A stretch of 64,000 bases of DNA from Bradyrhizobium sp. U87765 SZCCT0048 (GCF_018131225.1 NZ_JAFCMM010000001.1:2868501-2932500), one strand, 5' to 3'; counted from the first letter of the stretch, positions 52,662-61,923 are shown. Notes: a model not told the origin generated them from the letters alone. Translations and numbers: made by a program.

Positions 52662-53507
52662 ATGCAGTGGACCGTCGGCAAGGTCAAGGTCACCAAAATC
52701 ATCGAGATCGACACCACCGGCGGCACCCGATTCATCCTGCCCCAGGCGTCCACCGAGGAAGCGCGCAAGCTGCCCTGGCTGGTGCCGCGCTTCGCCAACG
52801 ACCAGGGGCGCCTGCGGATGACGATCCATTCGCTGATCGTCGAGACGCCGACACGGCGCATCATCGTCGACACCGGTCTCGGCAACGACAAGCAGGGCCG
52901 CCATGTGCCGGTGTGGAACGGGCTGAACACGCCGTTCCTGCAACAGCTCACCAGCGCGGGCTACCCGCCGGAGAGCATCGATCTCGTGCTCTGCACCCAT
53001 CTCCATGTCGACCATGTCGGCTGGAACACACGCATCGAGGGCGACCGCTGGGTGCCGACCTTTGTCAACGCGCGCTACCTGTTCGGGAAGACCGAGTACG
53101 AACACTGGGCCGCGCATCAGGACGACGCAGCGCATCCATCGGTGTCGTTCCTCGATTCCGTGCAGCCGATCGTCGATGCTGGACGGGCCGAGCTGATCGG
53201 CCCTGAGACCAGGGTGTGCGAGGAGCTGACGCTGCTGCCGACACCCGGCCACAGCCCCGGCCATCTCAGCGTGCTGATCGAATCCGAAGGTGAAAGTCTG
53301 CTGCTGATGGGCGACGCGGCACACCATCCGGTGCAGATGGCGCATCTCGACTGGTCGTCCACCGTCGATCACGATCCGGCGCAGGCGATCCGCACCCGAC
53401 ACGCGTTGTTCGCGCGCTTCGCCGACACGCCGACGCGGGTGATCGGCGGCCATTTCGACATCGGCCATCTCGTGCGCGACGGCGACGCGTTCCGCCTGAT
53501 TGCCTGA
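52662..53507 (+). CDS. MBL-fold metallo-hydrolase
   Basis: The 281-residue enzyme has the dinuclear zinc site THLHVDHVGW (about 110-119), His in PTPGHSPGHLSV, Asp in LLMGDAAHHPV and His in VIGGHFDIGHL. The whole resembles the lactonase/AttM-like group. The substrate may be a lactone or thioester; quorum quenching is possible but not shown. It is 84 bp after the SDR gene. Confidence 0.88.
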   Translation: MQWTVGKVKVTKIIEIDTTGGTRFILPQASTEEARKLPWLVPRFANDQGRLRMTIHSLIVETPTRRIIVDTGLGNDKQGRHVPVWNGLNTPFLQQLTSAGYPPESIDLVLCTHLHVDHVGWNTRIEGDRWVPTFVNARYLFGKTEYEHWAAHQDDAAHPSVSFLDSVQPIVDAGRAELIGPETRVCEELTLLPTPGHSPGHLSVLIESEGESLLLMGDAAHHPVQMAHLDWSSTVDHDPAQAIRTRHALFARFADTPTRVIGGHFDIGHLVRDGDAFRLIA

Positions 53508-53622
53508 GGGCACGCACCTTCGTCCCATATGATGGGGCGCAGCCACCATGCCGGAGCGCGGTTGAATTTTGACGCTGACTGCTTCAAAAAACGGCCAGCA
53601 CACGCCCAACGGGAGAACCACC

Positions 53623-54465
53623 ATGAAACTCGTACGCTATGGCGCCGCCGGCCAGGAAAAGCCCGGCCTGCTCGACAGCGCCGGCCGTATCCGCGATCTG
53701 TCGGCACACATCAAGGACATCACCGGAGAGACCGTATCGCCGGAAGGCCTTGCCAAGCTCGCCAAGATCGATCCGGCATCGCTGCCGCTGGTGGACGGCA
53801 ACCCGCGGTTCGGTGCGCCTGTCACCGCCATCTCCAAGTTCGTCGCCATCGGCCTGAACTATGCCGACCACGCCGCCGAATCCGGCATGCCGATCCCGCC
53901 GGAGCCGATCTTCTTCCTCAAGGCCAACACCAGCCTGTGCGGCCCGAACGACGCAACCGAGAAGCCGCGCGGTTCCACCAAGCTCGACTGGGAAGTCGAG
54001 CTCGCCGCCGTGATCGGCACCCGCGCCCGTTATGTCAGCGAAGCCGACGCCCTCAATCACGTCGCAGGCTATGCGGTGTGCAACGACGTCTCCGAGCGCA
54101 ACTTCCAGCTCGAGCGCGGCGGCACCTGGACCAAGGGCAAGTCGCACGACACCTTCGGCCCGGTCGGCCCGTGGCTCGTGACCAAGGATGAAATCGCCGA
54201 CCCGCAGAAGCTCGGCATGTGGCTCGACGTCAACGGCGAGCGCCGCCAGACCGGCAACACCTCGACCATGATCTTCACGGTCGCCAAGTGCATCGCCTAC
54301 GTCTCGCAGTTCATGACCCTGCTGCCCGGTGACATCGTCACCACCGGCACACCGCCGGGCGTCGGCGGCGGCATGAAGCCGCCCAAGTTCCTCAATATTG
54401 GCGACATCGTCACCCTCGGCATCGATGGTCTCGGCGCACAGCGCCAGGAGATCATCGCGGCCTGA
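53623..54465 (+). CDS. Fumarylacetoacetate hydrolase family protein
   Basis: The 280-residue protein has the FAH-domain features: IGLNYADHAAESGMP, FLKANTSLCGPND, metal-binding acids in LDWEVELAAVIG, and VTTGTPPGVGGG. Members hydrolyse or decarboxylate beta-diketone acids, or act as ureidoglycolate lyase-like enzymes. Start MKLVRYG follows GGGAGAA. The N-terminal ~70-residue domain is of the common FAHD type in alphaproteobacteria. Confidence 0.92.
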   Translation: MKLVRYGAAGQEKPGLLDSAGRIRDLSAHIKDITGETVSPEGLAKLAKIDPASLPLVDGNPRFGAPVTAISKFVAIGLNYADHAAESGMPIPPEPIFFLKANTSLCGPNDATEKPRGSTKLDWEVELAAVIGTRARYVSEADALNHVAGYAVCNDVSERNFQLERGGTWTKGKSHDTFGPVGPWLVTKDEIADPQKLGMWLDVNGERRQTGNTSTMIFTVAKCIAYVSQFMTLLPGDIVTTGTPPGVGGGMKPPKFLNIGDIVTLGIDGLGAQRQEIIAA

Positions 54466-54537
54466 TCCTGCTCACCGCCGGCGGCGCACCTTGCTGCGAT
54501 CGCCGGCGGTCTCTCACGATGACCGGGAGAACACGCG

Positions 54538-55320
54538 ATGCGGTGGACGATCCCAGCGGCGGCAACCGCGCTCGCCATGCTTGCCAGCGGCGCGCTGGCC
54601 CAGTCTCCCTCCCCGTCACGCCTCGACGACATTATCAGCCGCGGCACGCTGCGCGTCGGCATGACCGGCGACTACCGGCCCTTCACCTCCCTCAACAAGA
54701 CCACGTCGAGCTTCGAGGGCTTCGACGTCGACATGGCGCAGGCGCTGGGACAGGCGCTCGGCGTCAAGGTCGAGTTCGTGCCGACGAGCTGGCCGACCAT
54801 GACCCGAGATTTCGAGGCCGGCGCCTTCGACATGGCCGCCGGCGGCGTCTCCATTACCCTCGACCGCCAGAAAAAGGGGCTGTTCTCCACCGCCCTCATG
54901 CGCGAAGGCAAGACGCCGATCGCCCGTTGCGCCGATGCGGCCAGGTTCGACAGCCTCGCCGACATCGACAAGCCCGGTACCAAGGTCATCGTCAATCCCG
55001 GCGGCACCAACGAACGCTTTGCGCGCGCCCACATCAAGGCGGCGCAGATCGAGGTCTATCCCGACAACGTCACCATTTTCGATCAGATCGCCAGCGGCCA
55101 TGCCGACCTGATGATGACGGATGCCTCGGAGACGCGCTATCAGCAGAAGCTGCACCCCGGCGTGCTGTGCGCGGTGCATCCGGACAAACCGTTCGACTTC
55201 GCCGAGAAAGCCTACTGGCTGCAGCGCGATGTGGCGCTCAAGGCCTTCGTCGACCAGTGGCTGCACATCATCCGCGAGAACGGCAGCTACCAGGCGACCT
55301 ACGACAAGTGGTTCAAGTGA
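54538..55320 (+). CDS. PheC-like periplasmic cyclohexadienyl dehydratase / solute-binding fold
   Basis: The 260-residue product has a signal peptide (1-21, ending ALAQ) and the amino-acid-binding-protein fold. It most resembles the periplasmic cyclohexadienyl dehydratase PheC, sharing FSTALMREGKTPIARCADA, then IVNPGGTNERFARAH, and YPDNVTIFDQI. PheC makes phenylpyruvate or phenylalanine from prephenate or arogenate. No ABC permease or ATPase follows, which favours an enzyme over a transporter component. The IS element lies directly downstream. Confidence 0.8.
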   Translation: MRWTIPAAATALAMLASGALAQSPSPSRLDDIISRGTLRVGMTGDYRPFTSLNKTTSSFEGFDVDMAQALGQALGVKVEFVPTSWPTMTRDFEAGAFDMAAGGVSITLDRQKKGLFSTALMREGKTPIARCADAARFDSLADIDKPGTKVIVNPGGTNERFARAHIKAAQIEVYPDNVTIFDQIASGHADLMMTDASETRYQQKLHPGVLCAVHPDKPFDFAEKAYWLQRDVALKAFVDQWLHIIRENGSYQATYDKWFK

Positions 55321-55387
55321 ATGCGCATTGTAGAGATTGTTTTGCGACGTCCGAGTGATTCTGGGAGCGTCTCACACTCTCAGCGTC

Positions 55388-55401
55388 ATTGCCGGACTTG
55401 A
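55388..55401. repeat. Left half of a palindromic repeat interrupted by the IS
   Basis: ATTGCCGGA followed by CTTGA. With 56662-56675 (CTTGA plus TCCGGCAAT) it rebuilds a 23-bp hairpin with a 9-bp stem and 5-nt loop, of a type dispersed in Bradyrhizobium/Rhodopseudomonas genomes. Confidence 0.8.
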
Positions 55402-56661
55402 TGTTCAGTCCGGGGACATGGCCGACACCCGTTCGGAGACATCACCGACACTTTTTGAGCCCGTCAAGTCGATAGTGGCGACCTGATGGGCAGCGAAGAA
55501 CACGCCGTATTGTCCGTCAGCAGCGATAGGCCTGATGGCGAGGCGTTCGCCCCGGAAGGCTTGCGGCACCTTCCAGAGGCGGCCCTTGAAGCTGACATAG
55601 GCCTTCGTGGAGGACACGCTCCGCACGATCTCGTCACTGCTGTACTCCGGCGTGGGGAGGCGCTCGGGCATCCGGCGCTGGCTTGGCCGATAGCGGCTGG
55701 CCGGCACCTGCTGCCCGAGGGCCTCGTGCGGTCGCTCGAAATTGTAGATCTCGCGCCAGGCATCGAAGGCGCGCTGGGTCTCGGCGAGATCGTGGAAGCG
55801 GCGCAGCGCAAATACTTCGGCTTTGAGGGTGCGGTGGAAGCGCTCGTTCTTGCCGCGGCTTTGCGGATGGTACGGGCGGCTGTGAATGACGTTGATGCCG
55901 AGCTTGAGCAGCCAGACTGCAAACCGCGTCCAACGCTCCCCGGACGGATCGCCCCAGGGCGTGCCATTGTCGACGAAGAAGGCGTCCGGCAGGCCATATG
56001 TGCGAAAGATCAGCTCCAGCCGGTCTCGCACCGTCTCGCCGCGTTGGTCGGCGCATGCCTGCAGGCACAGATCATAGCGTGAGTGGTCGTCGACCACTGT
56101 AAGCGGATGACAAAGCGCATTGTTGCCGAGCCGCACCCAGCCCTTGAAGTCCATTTGCCACAGCAGGTTGGGCGCGGGCTTCTCGAACCGTTGGCTGGCC
56201 GCAGGACCGCCTGCAGGCGGCTGGACGCGCCCATGCCGATGCAGGATCTGGTGCACTGTCGAGAACGCCGGAACTTTGCTGCCTGCCCACGCCAGACGGC
56301 GGGCGATCTTGCGAGCACCCCAGGCCGGATGCGCATCACGGATCGCAAGAACCCGCTCCTCGACCTCCTGATCCATCCTGTGCGGGCTCGCATGCGGGCG
56401 GCGCGAAAAGTCCGCAAGCTCCTGATTGGCCTGCCAGCGACGCAGCCATTTGTAACCGGTATCCGGGTGGATCCCGAACCGGCGGCATAGCTCTCGCCGG
56501 TTCGCCCCTTCCTGCATCGCCAGCCGGACAAACTCCCGTCGTTGCTCCATCACCGACACCTCGAGCCATGGCATGGACCGCCTCCCTGACAGCCTGTCCA
56601 TGCATTGTGATGTGTCGGCTATGTCCCCGAACACCCGTCGGTGATGTCCCCGGACTGAACA
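55402..56661 (-). mobile_element. Complete IS481-family insertion sequence
   Basis: The element is 1,260 bp with perfect 18-bp terminal inverted repeats, TGTTCAGTCCGGGGACAT at 55402-55419 and its complement at 56644-56661. It is flanked by a 5-bp target duplication CTTGA (55397-55401 and 56662-56666). It carries one intact transposase gene. Perfect ends and duplication indicate a recent insertion. Confidence 0.95.
55405..56574 (-). CDS. IS481 family transposase
   Basis: The 389-residue protein has an N-terminal HTH (EFVRLAMQEGANRRELCRRF, then GIHPDTGYKWLRRW) and an rve-type DDE domain: Asp in LLWQMDFKGW, Asp in FFVDNGTPWG and Glu in GKNERFHRTLK. It catalyses cut or copy of the IS ends. The stop codon lies inside the left inverted repeat. 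Start MPWLEVSVMEQ; an upstream extension toward the right end is possible. The frame is intact, so it is probably active. Confidence 0.95.
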   Translation of the reverse strand: MPWLEVSVMEQRREFVRLAMQEGANRRELCRRFGIHPDTGYKWLRRWQANQELADFSRRPHASPHRMDQEVEERVLAIRDAHPAWGARKIARRLAWAGSKVPAFSTVHQILHRHGRVQPPAGGPAASQRFEKPAPNLLWQMDFKGWVRLGNNALCHPLTVVDDHSRYDLCLQACADQRGETVRDRLELIFRTYGLPDAFFVDNGTPWGDPSGERWTRFAVWLLKLGINVIHSRPYHPQSRGKNERFHRTLKAEVFALRRFHDLAETQRAFDAWREIYNFERPHEALGQQVPASRYRPSQRRMPERLPTPEYSSDEIVRSVSSTKAYVSFKGRLWKVPQAFRGERLAIRPIAADGQYGVFFAAHQVATIDLTGSKSVGDVSERVSAMSPD

Positions 56662-56810
56662 CTTGATCCGGCAATCCAGCTTCCTCACCACACGACGCGA
56701 AGTCGTTAAGCTGGATCACCGGGTCTCGGCGCGGAGCCCGTCATCGGGCCGCGCTTTGCGAGGACCCGTTGGCGCCGGCCCGGTGATGACGCAGAAGGTG
56801 GCCCGGACTG
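56662..56810. repeat. Remainder of the interrupted palindromic repeat element
   Basis: CTTGA-TCCGGCAAT completes the hairpin begun at 55388. It is followed by pairing segments CCAGCTT/AAGCTGG (near 56677-56715) and ATCACCGGG/CCCGGTGAT (near 56714-56788). The composite looks like a dispersed intergenic repeat rather than a gene. Confidence 0.65.
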
Positions 56811-56848
56811 CAGAGACTTGAGCTCTCTATGACTGCGGCAAGGCCTCC

Positions 56849-56957
56849 CCCCTCATCCTGAGGAGCCCGCGCCAGCGGGCGTCTCGAAGGATGAGGCCAC
56901 AGCCGCCGGGCCTCGTGGTTCGAGACGCGCGGCGTTGCCGCGCTCCTCACCATGAGG
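56849..56957. repeat. Second palindromic repeat cluster (CCTCATCC type)
   Basis: The unit begins CCCTCATCCTGAGGAGCC and ends CGTCTCGAAGGATGAGG, forming a long hairpin with inner stem CCCGC/GCGGG. A related unit GGTTCGAGACGCGCGG to CTCACCATGAGG follows. Such paired units are common between genes in Bradyrhizobiaceae. No gene lies in 56662-56992. Confidence 0.7.
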
Positions 56958-56992
56958 GGAAATCTCGACGCTCCTGGCCACGGCACTGCTGA

Positions 56993-57406
56993 TCACATTA
57001 CCGCAGCCGCCTCCTTCTCCAGCGCCGCCTTCATCGCCATGGCACCAAGCTCCATCTGCGCCGCGACATAGTCCGCGAGCGCGTTCGGCAGGAAATCCGC
57101 GACCCACACGAAACGGCAGGCGCCATCGCCCTCGGCAAGCACCTGGGCGGACGCGCTGTGCTGCGTCAACTGGCCGCCGACCACGACATAGACCAGCCGC
57201 CGCCGCGCGGCGTCACAGTCGACCAGGATCTCGCGCGCTTCCGTACCGTTGCTGAAGGTCACGATGCGCGTGTGTTCATCCTCGAGGCGGCAGGCGGTGA
57301 CGAAGCCCGGCACCAGGCGCGTCGCCAGCGCACCGAAATCGGCAAGCGCCGCCCACACCCGATCGGCCGGCGCGGCGACGCTGAATTCCTTGTGAACCGA
57401 TCCCAT
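56993..57406 (-). CDS. SRPBCC (START/Bet v1-like) family protein
   Basis: The 137-residue protein starts MGSVHKEFSVAAPADRVWAAL, the common SRPBCC entry, and ends in a long helix (YVAAQMELGAMAMKAALEKE). The fold binds hydrophobic ligands. It begins 9 bp after the VOC gene and is probably cotranscribed. The ligand is unknown. Confidence 0.88.
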   Translation of the reverse strand: MGSVHKEFSVAAPADRVWAALADFGALATRLVPGFVTACRLEDEHTRIVTFSNGTEAREILVDCDAARRRLVYVVVGGQLTQHSASAQVLAEGDGACRFVWVADFLPNALADYVAAQMELGAMAMKAALEKEAAAVM

Positions 57407-57415
57407 CGCAGCCTC

Positions 57416-57778
57416 CTACTTCAGGCACACCGCTTCGACGTTGTTGCCATCGGGATCGATCAAGAACGCGGCGTAGTAGGTCGGGCTGTAGTCGGCACGC
57501 AGCCCCGGCGCGCCATTGTCCTTGCCGCCGGCCTTGAGCCCCTCCGCATGGAACTGATCGACGGCCCTGCGGTTCGGCGCCTGGAAGGCTACGTGGGCGC
57601 CAGCGGCCGGCGATGCCTTGGCAACATGCAGCCACAGCGCCGGTGCATCCTTTGGCCCGAGGCCGGCACCGCTCGTATCGCGCGAGCACAGCACATGGCC
57701 GAGACCCGCGAGCGCTGCTTCATAGAAGCGCTCACTGGCGTCGAGGTCCTTCACCCGTAGTCCAATATGGTCGTACAT
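57416..57778 (-). CDS. VOC family (glyoxalase/bleomycin-resistance fold) protein
   Basis: The 120-residue protein has paired beta-alpha-beta-beta-beta modules with MYDHIGLRVKDLDASERFYE at the start and AFLIDPDGNNVEAVCLK at the end, giving His4 and Glu near the C-terminus as metal ligands. Many such proteins are small dioxygenases or lyases of unknown substrate. The start MYDHIGL was chosen because the VOC strand begins there. Confidence 0.9.
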   Translation of the reverse strand: MYDHIGLRVKDLDASERFYEAALAGLGHVLCSRDTSGAGLGPKDAPALWLHVAKASPAAGAHVAFQAPNRRAVDQFHAEGLKAGGKDNGAPGLRADYSPTYYAAFLIDPDGNNVEAVCLK

Positions 57779-58014
57779 GACGATATCCTGTTGTCGAGAG
57801 AGCGTCACGATAGGGTAAAGGCCGCACGGCATACTTGGACATTCTTGCCTCGTGAACCGTCCCGTAGCCGCAGCGCCCTGCAAACAGGACTGCAAACTTT
57901 TTCATTGATCGCGGCTTCACAAGAATTTTCTGTCACAGGCTTCCAATCCTGCTCGAAACGAACGAACTACAAGGTTATCGTCACCGAATTGAACCTCTGG
58001 AGTCTCAGAACGTC

Positions 58015-58884
58015 ATGAGATTTTCTCCTTCCCTGGTTGCGGCCTGTCTGGTTTCGACGTTTTCGTTCGCCTACGCACAACCAGCGCACTCGCCGGAAGA
58101 AATCTCGAATCCGCAATGGCCAAGCAACATCCCGAGTTCAAAGCCGCCCTCGCAGTTTCGCCAGATCTACAATTGTGACAACGTCTCCCCAGCGTTGGCG
58201 AGCGCGCTTGGCACGATTACGGGGGTAAAGAGCATAACGATCGTCTGGGCCGGCGGCAAAAGCGAGGCGTCGGTTAAAGAGCTTTTGCCCAAAGAAGCTT
58301 TCAGCGCAGGTATTTTCGACGGCACGCGGCTAGAACTGCCTTCGGGGATATCATGCTCGAAGGAAAGCATTGCGGTGCTCGCTGCACCACAGAATGTCGA
58401 TCCTATCCAGGTCAAAGAAACCACGAGCCCATCAGCAATTAACCGCGTCTCCGAACACCTCGTAGTTCGCGAGCAGGATGAGTTGCCCTCACCAGAAGCC
58501 AGGTTGCACCCCGGCTCGTATGCCAAGAACTATCGGATAGCGGACGCCAAGGTATTGGCCCTGTCATCGAACTATGTCGCTGTTCAGGCCGACATCCTCT
58601 ATGACCGCATGGTCTATAGCGGCGACCACTATGAAAAGGCCCCCCAGGGTTCAGCCGAACCGATGTTGTTCATCGTCGGCAGGAACGTCACCGAACTCAC
58701 CAGGCCTTTCCGACGCGAGTATTCTATATGCGACAAACTGGTGTCGGCCTTTACGATTTCAGGTCGCCTGCAAGTTCATGTATCCGCAAATGGATGCAAC
58801 AATGGAATAAAAGGTCAAATGGTATTTGACCTATCAGGTTCTGTGCCAAGAGCGGTCTTTAGTGACTGGGATCTCTCAGACTGA
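58015..58884 (+). CDS. Orphan secreted protein, unknown
   Basis: The 289-residue product has a signal peptide (about 1-21, ending AYAQ). The mature protein has cysteines in YNCDNVS, ISCSKES, YSICDKL and NGCNNG, which may form disulfides, and a beta-rich C-terminus. Base composition is visibly lower in GC and codon use is less biased than in neighbours, suggesting acquired DNA. I recognise no family. It lies between repeats/VOC genes and the AraC-Ogt pair. Confidence 0.7.
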   Translation: MRFSPSLVAACLVSTFSFAYAQPAHSPEEISNPQWPSNIPSSKPPSQFRQIYNCDNVSPALASALGTITGVKSITIVWAGGKSEASVKELLPKEAFSAGIFDGTRLELPSGISCSKESIAVLAAPQNVDPIQVKETTSPSAINRVSEHLVVREQDELPSPEARLHPGSYAKNYRIADAKVLALSSNYVAVQADILYDRMVYSGDHYEKAPQGSAEPMLFIVGRNVTELTRPFRREYSICDKLVSAFTISGRLQVHVSANGCNNGIKGQMVFDLSGSVPRAVFSDWDLSD

Positions 58885-58958
58885 ACGCGCTCTGATCACA
58901 GCGAAGCCTGCACGTTCCCCGCCAGAAACACTCACGTGATCCTGGGGCGCGGACGAAT

Positions 58959-59792
58959 TTAGATCAACCGTGCCTGCACCAGTTGGCGATCGCCCTTGGC
59001 CATGCGGCGGAAGCCGCGCGGCGAGACGCCGGCGGCGCGATGGAAGGTGCGCACGAAGTTCGAGAGATCGCCGAAGCCGACATCGAACGCCACGTCGGTG
59101 ATCGCGCGCTCCTCCTCGGCAAGCAGCCGCGCGGCGCGGCGCAGCCGCGACCGCACCAGGTATTGATGCGGGCTGACCCCGAGCACCCGGGAGAACAGAC
59201 GCAGGAAATGAAAGGCGGTGAGCTCCGCCTTTGCGGCGGCGCTGTCGAGGTCGATGGCGCGGTGAGAATAGGCATCGATCCACAGCGCGGTTTCCACCAC
59301 GCGGCGGCGATCGGCTGTGCGGATCCGGCCACGCGTCCGCTTCGTACCGGTCACCGCCTCGGCGAATCGCGACGCCAGCAGCAGCCCTGCCTCGTCGAGC
59401 CCGAGATCGCTGCGGCCATCCGCAGCGGCCTGCGCCAGCTCGCCCGCCACCATCAGTTCCGGCAGCGGCGGCATGGCGCCTGCGCGCCACACCTCGCGAT
59501 CGGACGCCAGCGTATCAGCGAGATCCGGCGCGAAACGGAAATGCAGGCACTCGTCGCCGCAGGCATGGTGCTCATGGCTGCAGACGTATTCGTCGCCGGG
59601 GCGGCCGATCAGCAGTGCGCCCGCAACAAGATCGTAGGAATGTCCCAGCGCCTCGCAGGCAAAGCTGCCCTTGCGGACATAGGCGATGGAAAAGCCATCA
59701 TGCACCTCGGTGAACGGCAGGTCATCCGGACCGAGGCTGCAGCGATAATCGTTGACCGTCACCGGCCCCTGCCGCAGCGTTGTTGCGGTCAT
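58959..59792 (-). CDS. AraC family transcriptional regulator
   Basis: The 277-residue protein has an N-terminal cupin-like domain (to about 150, with a Cys/His-rich piece [17 protein letters not shown]) and a C-terminal double HTH ([20 protein letters not shown], then [20 protein letters not shown]). Its stop is at 58959, and its first codons overlap the stop of ogt by 4 bp (ATGA), so it is the second gene of the pair. The His/Cys set could bind metal or sense alkylation. Confidence 0.88.
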   Translation of the reverse strand: MTATTLRQGPVTVNDYRCSLGPDDLPFTEVHDGFSIAYVRKGSFACEALGHSYDLVAGALLIGRPGDEYVCSHEHHACGDECLHFRFAPDLADTLASDREVWRAGAMPPLPELMVAGELAQAAADGRSDLGLDEAGLLLASRFAEAVTGTKRTRGRIRTADRRRVVETALWIDAYSHRAIDLDSAAAKAELTAFHFLRLFSRVLGVSPHQYLVRSRLRRAARLLAEEERAITDVAFDVGFGDLSNFVRTFHRAAGVSPRGFRRMAKGDRQLVQARLI

Positions 59793-60373
59793 GACGGGCG
59801 TCCTGTTCGCGGTCCGCGCGGCTCGCCCGGATCGAAATCGAACAGCGACGGCGTATGGTTCACATATGCGCCCTCGATCTCCAGCATCTTCAGCTTGGTC
59901 ACCACGCCGCCATTGGCGGAGAAGCCTCCCGGCTTGCCGCCGGCCGCGAGCACGCGATGACAGGGAACGATGATCGGATACGGATTCTGGCCGAGCGCCT
60001 GGCCGACCTCGCGCGACAGCTCGACGCCACCGAGCCGCTTGGCGATGTCGCCATAGGTCAACGTCTTGCCCGTCGGAATGCCGCGGGCGATGTCATAGAC
60101 CTTGCGGTTGAAGTCCGGCACGCCAGCGCTGTCGAGAACGACATACGACAGATCCCTGGCCTCACCGTTCATCAGCGCCACCATGCCGATGATCGCGTCG
60201 CGCACGGTCGACGGCGCGTTGCCTTCGGGCAGATCGCCATAGCGCAGGCGCAGGCGCGCGCGCGTCTGGCGTTCGGTCGGCAGCGGCAATTGCACGCCGG
60301 TCACGCCATGTTCGCCCCATGCGATGCCGCATCGGCCGATGGCCGTATCGAACATGGTGAAACCCTGGGGCAT
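59789..60373 (-). CDS. ogt: Methylated-DNA-[protein]-cysteine S-methyltransferase
   Basis: The 194-residue DNA-repair enzyme has the active site [20 protein letters not shown] (about 134-153), where Cys accepts the alkyl group from O6-alkylguanine, and the helix-turn-helix [17 protein letters not shown] before it. It is consumed in one reaction. Its overlap with an AraC-type gene mimics the domain pair of Ada (AraC HTH plus methyltransferase). Confidence 0.93.
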   Translation of the reverse strand: MPQGFTMFDTAIGRCGIAWGEHGVTGVQLPLPTERQTRARLRLRYGDLPEGNAPSTVRDAIIGMVALMNGEARDLSYVVLDSAGVPDFNRKVYDIARGIPTGKTLTYGDIAKRLGGVELSREVGQALGQNPYPIIVPCHRVLAAGGKPGGFSANGGVVTKLKMLEIEGAYVNHTPSLFDFDPGEPRGPRTGRPS

Positions 60374-60535
60374 GTCGGCTCAACCTATCACGGTGCGGCG
60401 CAACGCACTTGGAGAATCTTGCGATCATCACCGGACTGCGCCGCCTCCGCCCCCCCGGAAAGCGGTCGCCGCGTCGCTGGCAAAACGCCACATGCCTGCT
60501 AGCCTGTTCGCCCGCAAGCAGACCGGAATGTTGCC

Positions 60536-61798
60536 ATGGCAAATTTTCTTCAAATCCTTCCGCGCGTTGTATCGACCCTCGCACTCGGCCTGATGTGCGC
60601 GGCGCCCGCTCTTGCCGCCCCGGATGCCAGGCTGAAGGCCGCGGCTGAGCAGGAACAGCAGCCGCTGATCGAGACACTCCACGACATGGTGATGATCGAA
60701 TCCGGCAGTGGCGATGTCGCGGGGCTCGCCCGGATGGCCGACCTGACGGAAAGCCGCCTGAAGGCGCTCGGCTTCCGCACCGAACGGCGCAAGACCGTCG
60801 CCGGCGCGGGCGCCGATATCGTGGTCGGTACGCTCGATGGCACCGGCACGCGCAAGCTGATGCTCATCGGCCATATGGATACGGTCTACCAGAGCGGCAT
60901 CCTCTCGACCCAGCCCTATCGGATCGACGGTAACCGGATCTACGGTCCCGGCATCGCCGACGACAAGGGCGGCCTTGCCGTGGTGCTGCACGCGCTCAAG
61001 ATCCTCAAGGACAGCGGCTGGCGCGACTACGCCCGGCTCACGGTGATGTTCAATCCGGACGAGGAGGTCGGCTCGATCGGATCCGGCGACATCATCGCCG
61101 AGACCGCCGACCAGCACGACGTCGTGCTGTCATGCGAACCGACCCTGGCCGGGCGCGCCGACAGTCCGGATTCCGTGCTGCTCGGCGCCAGCGGCACCAC
61201 CACGGTGACCATGGAGGTCAAGGGACGCGCGTCGCATGCCGGCGTCGCGCCGGACCTCGGCCGCAACGCCCTCATCGAATTGTCCTATCAACTGCTGCAG
61301 ACCCGGGATGTGGCCAAGGCGATTCCCGGAGTGCAGCTGAACTGGACGGTGGCCCAGGCGGGTACCGTGCGCAACCAGATCCCGGACAAGGCGACCGCAA
61401 GCGGCGACGTGCGCCTGACGGTCGAGGACGGCGCGGCCAGGCTGCGCGCCGCACTGGAGGACAAGATCAAGTCCGGCCAGCTGGTTCCGGATACGGAGAC
61501 CACCATCCGCATCGCCAAGGGCCGGCCGCCATTCGTCGGCGGCGACGCCAGCCATGCGCTGGCCAAGCGCGCCCAGGACATCTACGCCGAGCTCGACCGG
61601 CCGCTCACCGTCGTGCCCATGACCGGCGGCGGCACCGATGCCGGCTTCGCCAGCCGCGGCGGCAAGGCTGCGGTCCTGGAAAGCCTTGGCCTCGCAGGCT
61701 TCGGCTACCATGCCCGGGACGAATTCATCGTCACCGACTCGATCGTGCCGCGGCTCTACCTGATGACCCGCCTGCTGACCGAGCTGGGCAAGAGCTGA
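60536..61798 (+). CDS. M20 family metallopeptidase, glutamate carboxypeptidase-like, exported
   Basis: The 420-residue protein has a signal peptide (about 1-27, ending LAAP). Dinuclear zinc ligands are visible: His/Asp in LIGHMDTVYQ, Asp in GPGIADDKGG, Glu-Glu in FNPDEEVGS, Glu in SCEPTLAG, and the C-terminal GGGTDAGFA region; the dimerisation His is in GRASHAGVAPDLG. It resembles Pseudomonas carboxypeptidase G2, which removes C-terminal glutamate from folates, though substrate range is wide. Confidence 0.9.
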   Translation: MANFLQILPRVVSTLALGLMCAAPALAAPDARLKAAAEQEQQPLIETLHDMVMIESGSGDVAGLARMADLTESRLKALGFRTERRKTVAGAGADIVVGTLDGTGTRKLMLIGHMDTVYQSGILSTQPYRIDGNRIYGPGIADDKGGLAVVLHALKILKDSGWRDYARLTVMFNPDEEVGSIGSGDIIAETADQHDVVLSCEPTLAGRADSPDSVLLGASGTTTVTMEVKGRASHAGVAPDLGRNALIELSYQLLQTRDVAKAIPGVQLNWTVAQAGTVRNQIPDKATASGDVRLTVEDGAARLRAALEDKIKSGQLVPDTETTIRIAKGRPPFVGGDASHALAKRAQDIYAELDRPLTVVPMTGGGTDAGFASRGGKAAVLESLGLAGFGYHARDEFIVTDSIVPRLYLMTRLLTELGKS

Positions 61799-61923
61799 GG
61801 CCGGCCGGGACGACCGGCAGCCACTCGACGCAAGCGTCGCCGGCCTGTGGGCCGCCAAGCTCGGGCGGCCCGCTTGCAGCGGGCAACCGGCCGGCAACAA
61901 CAACCGCCAAGGGAAACGCCGTC

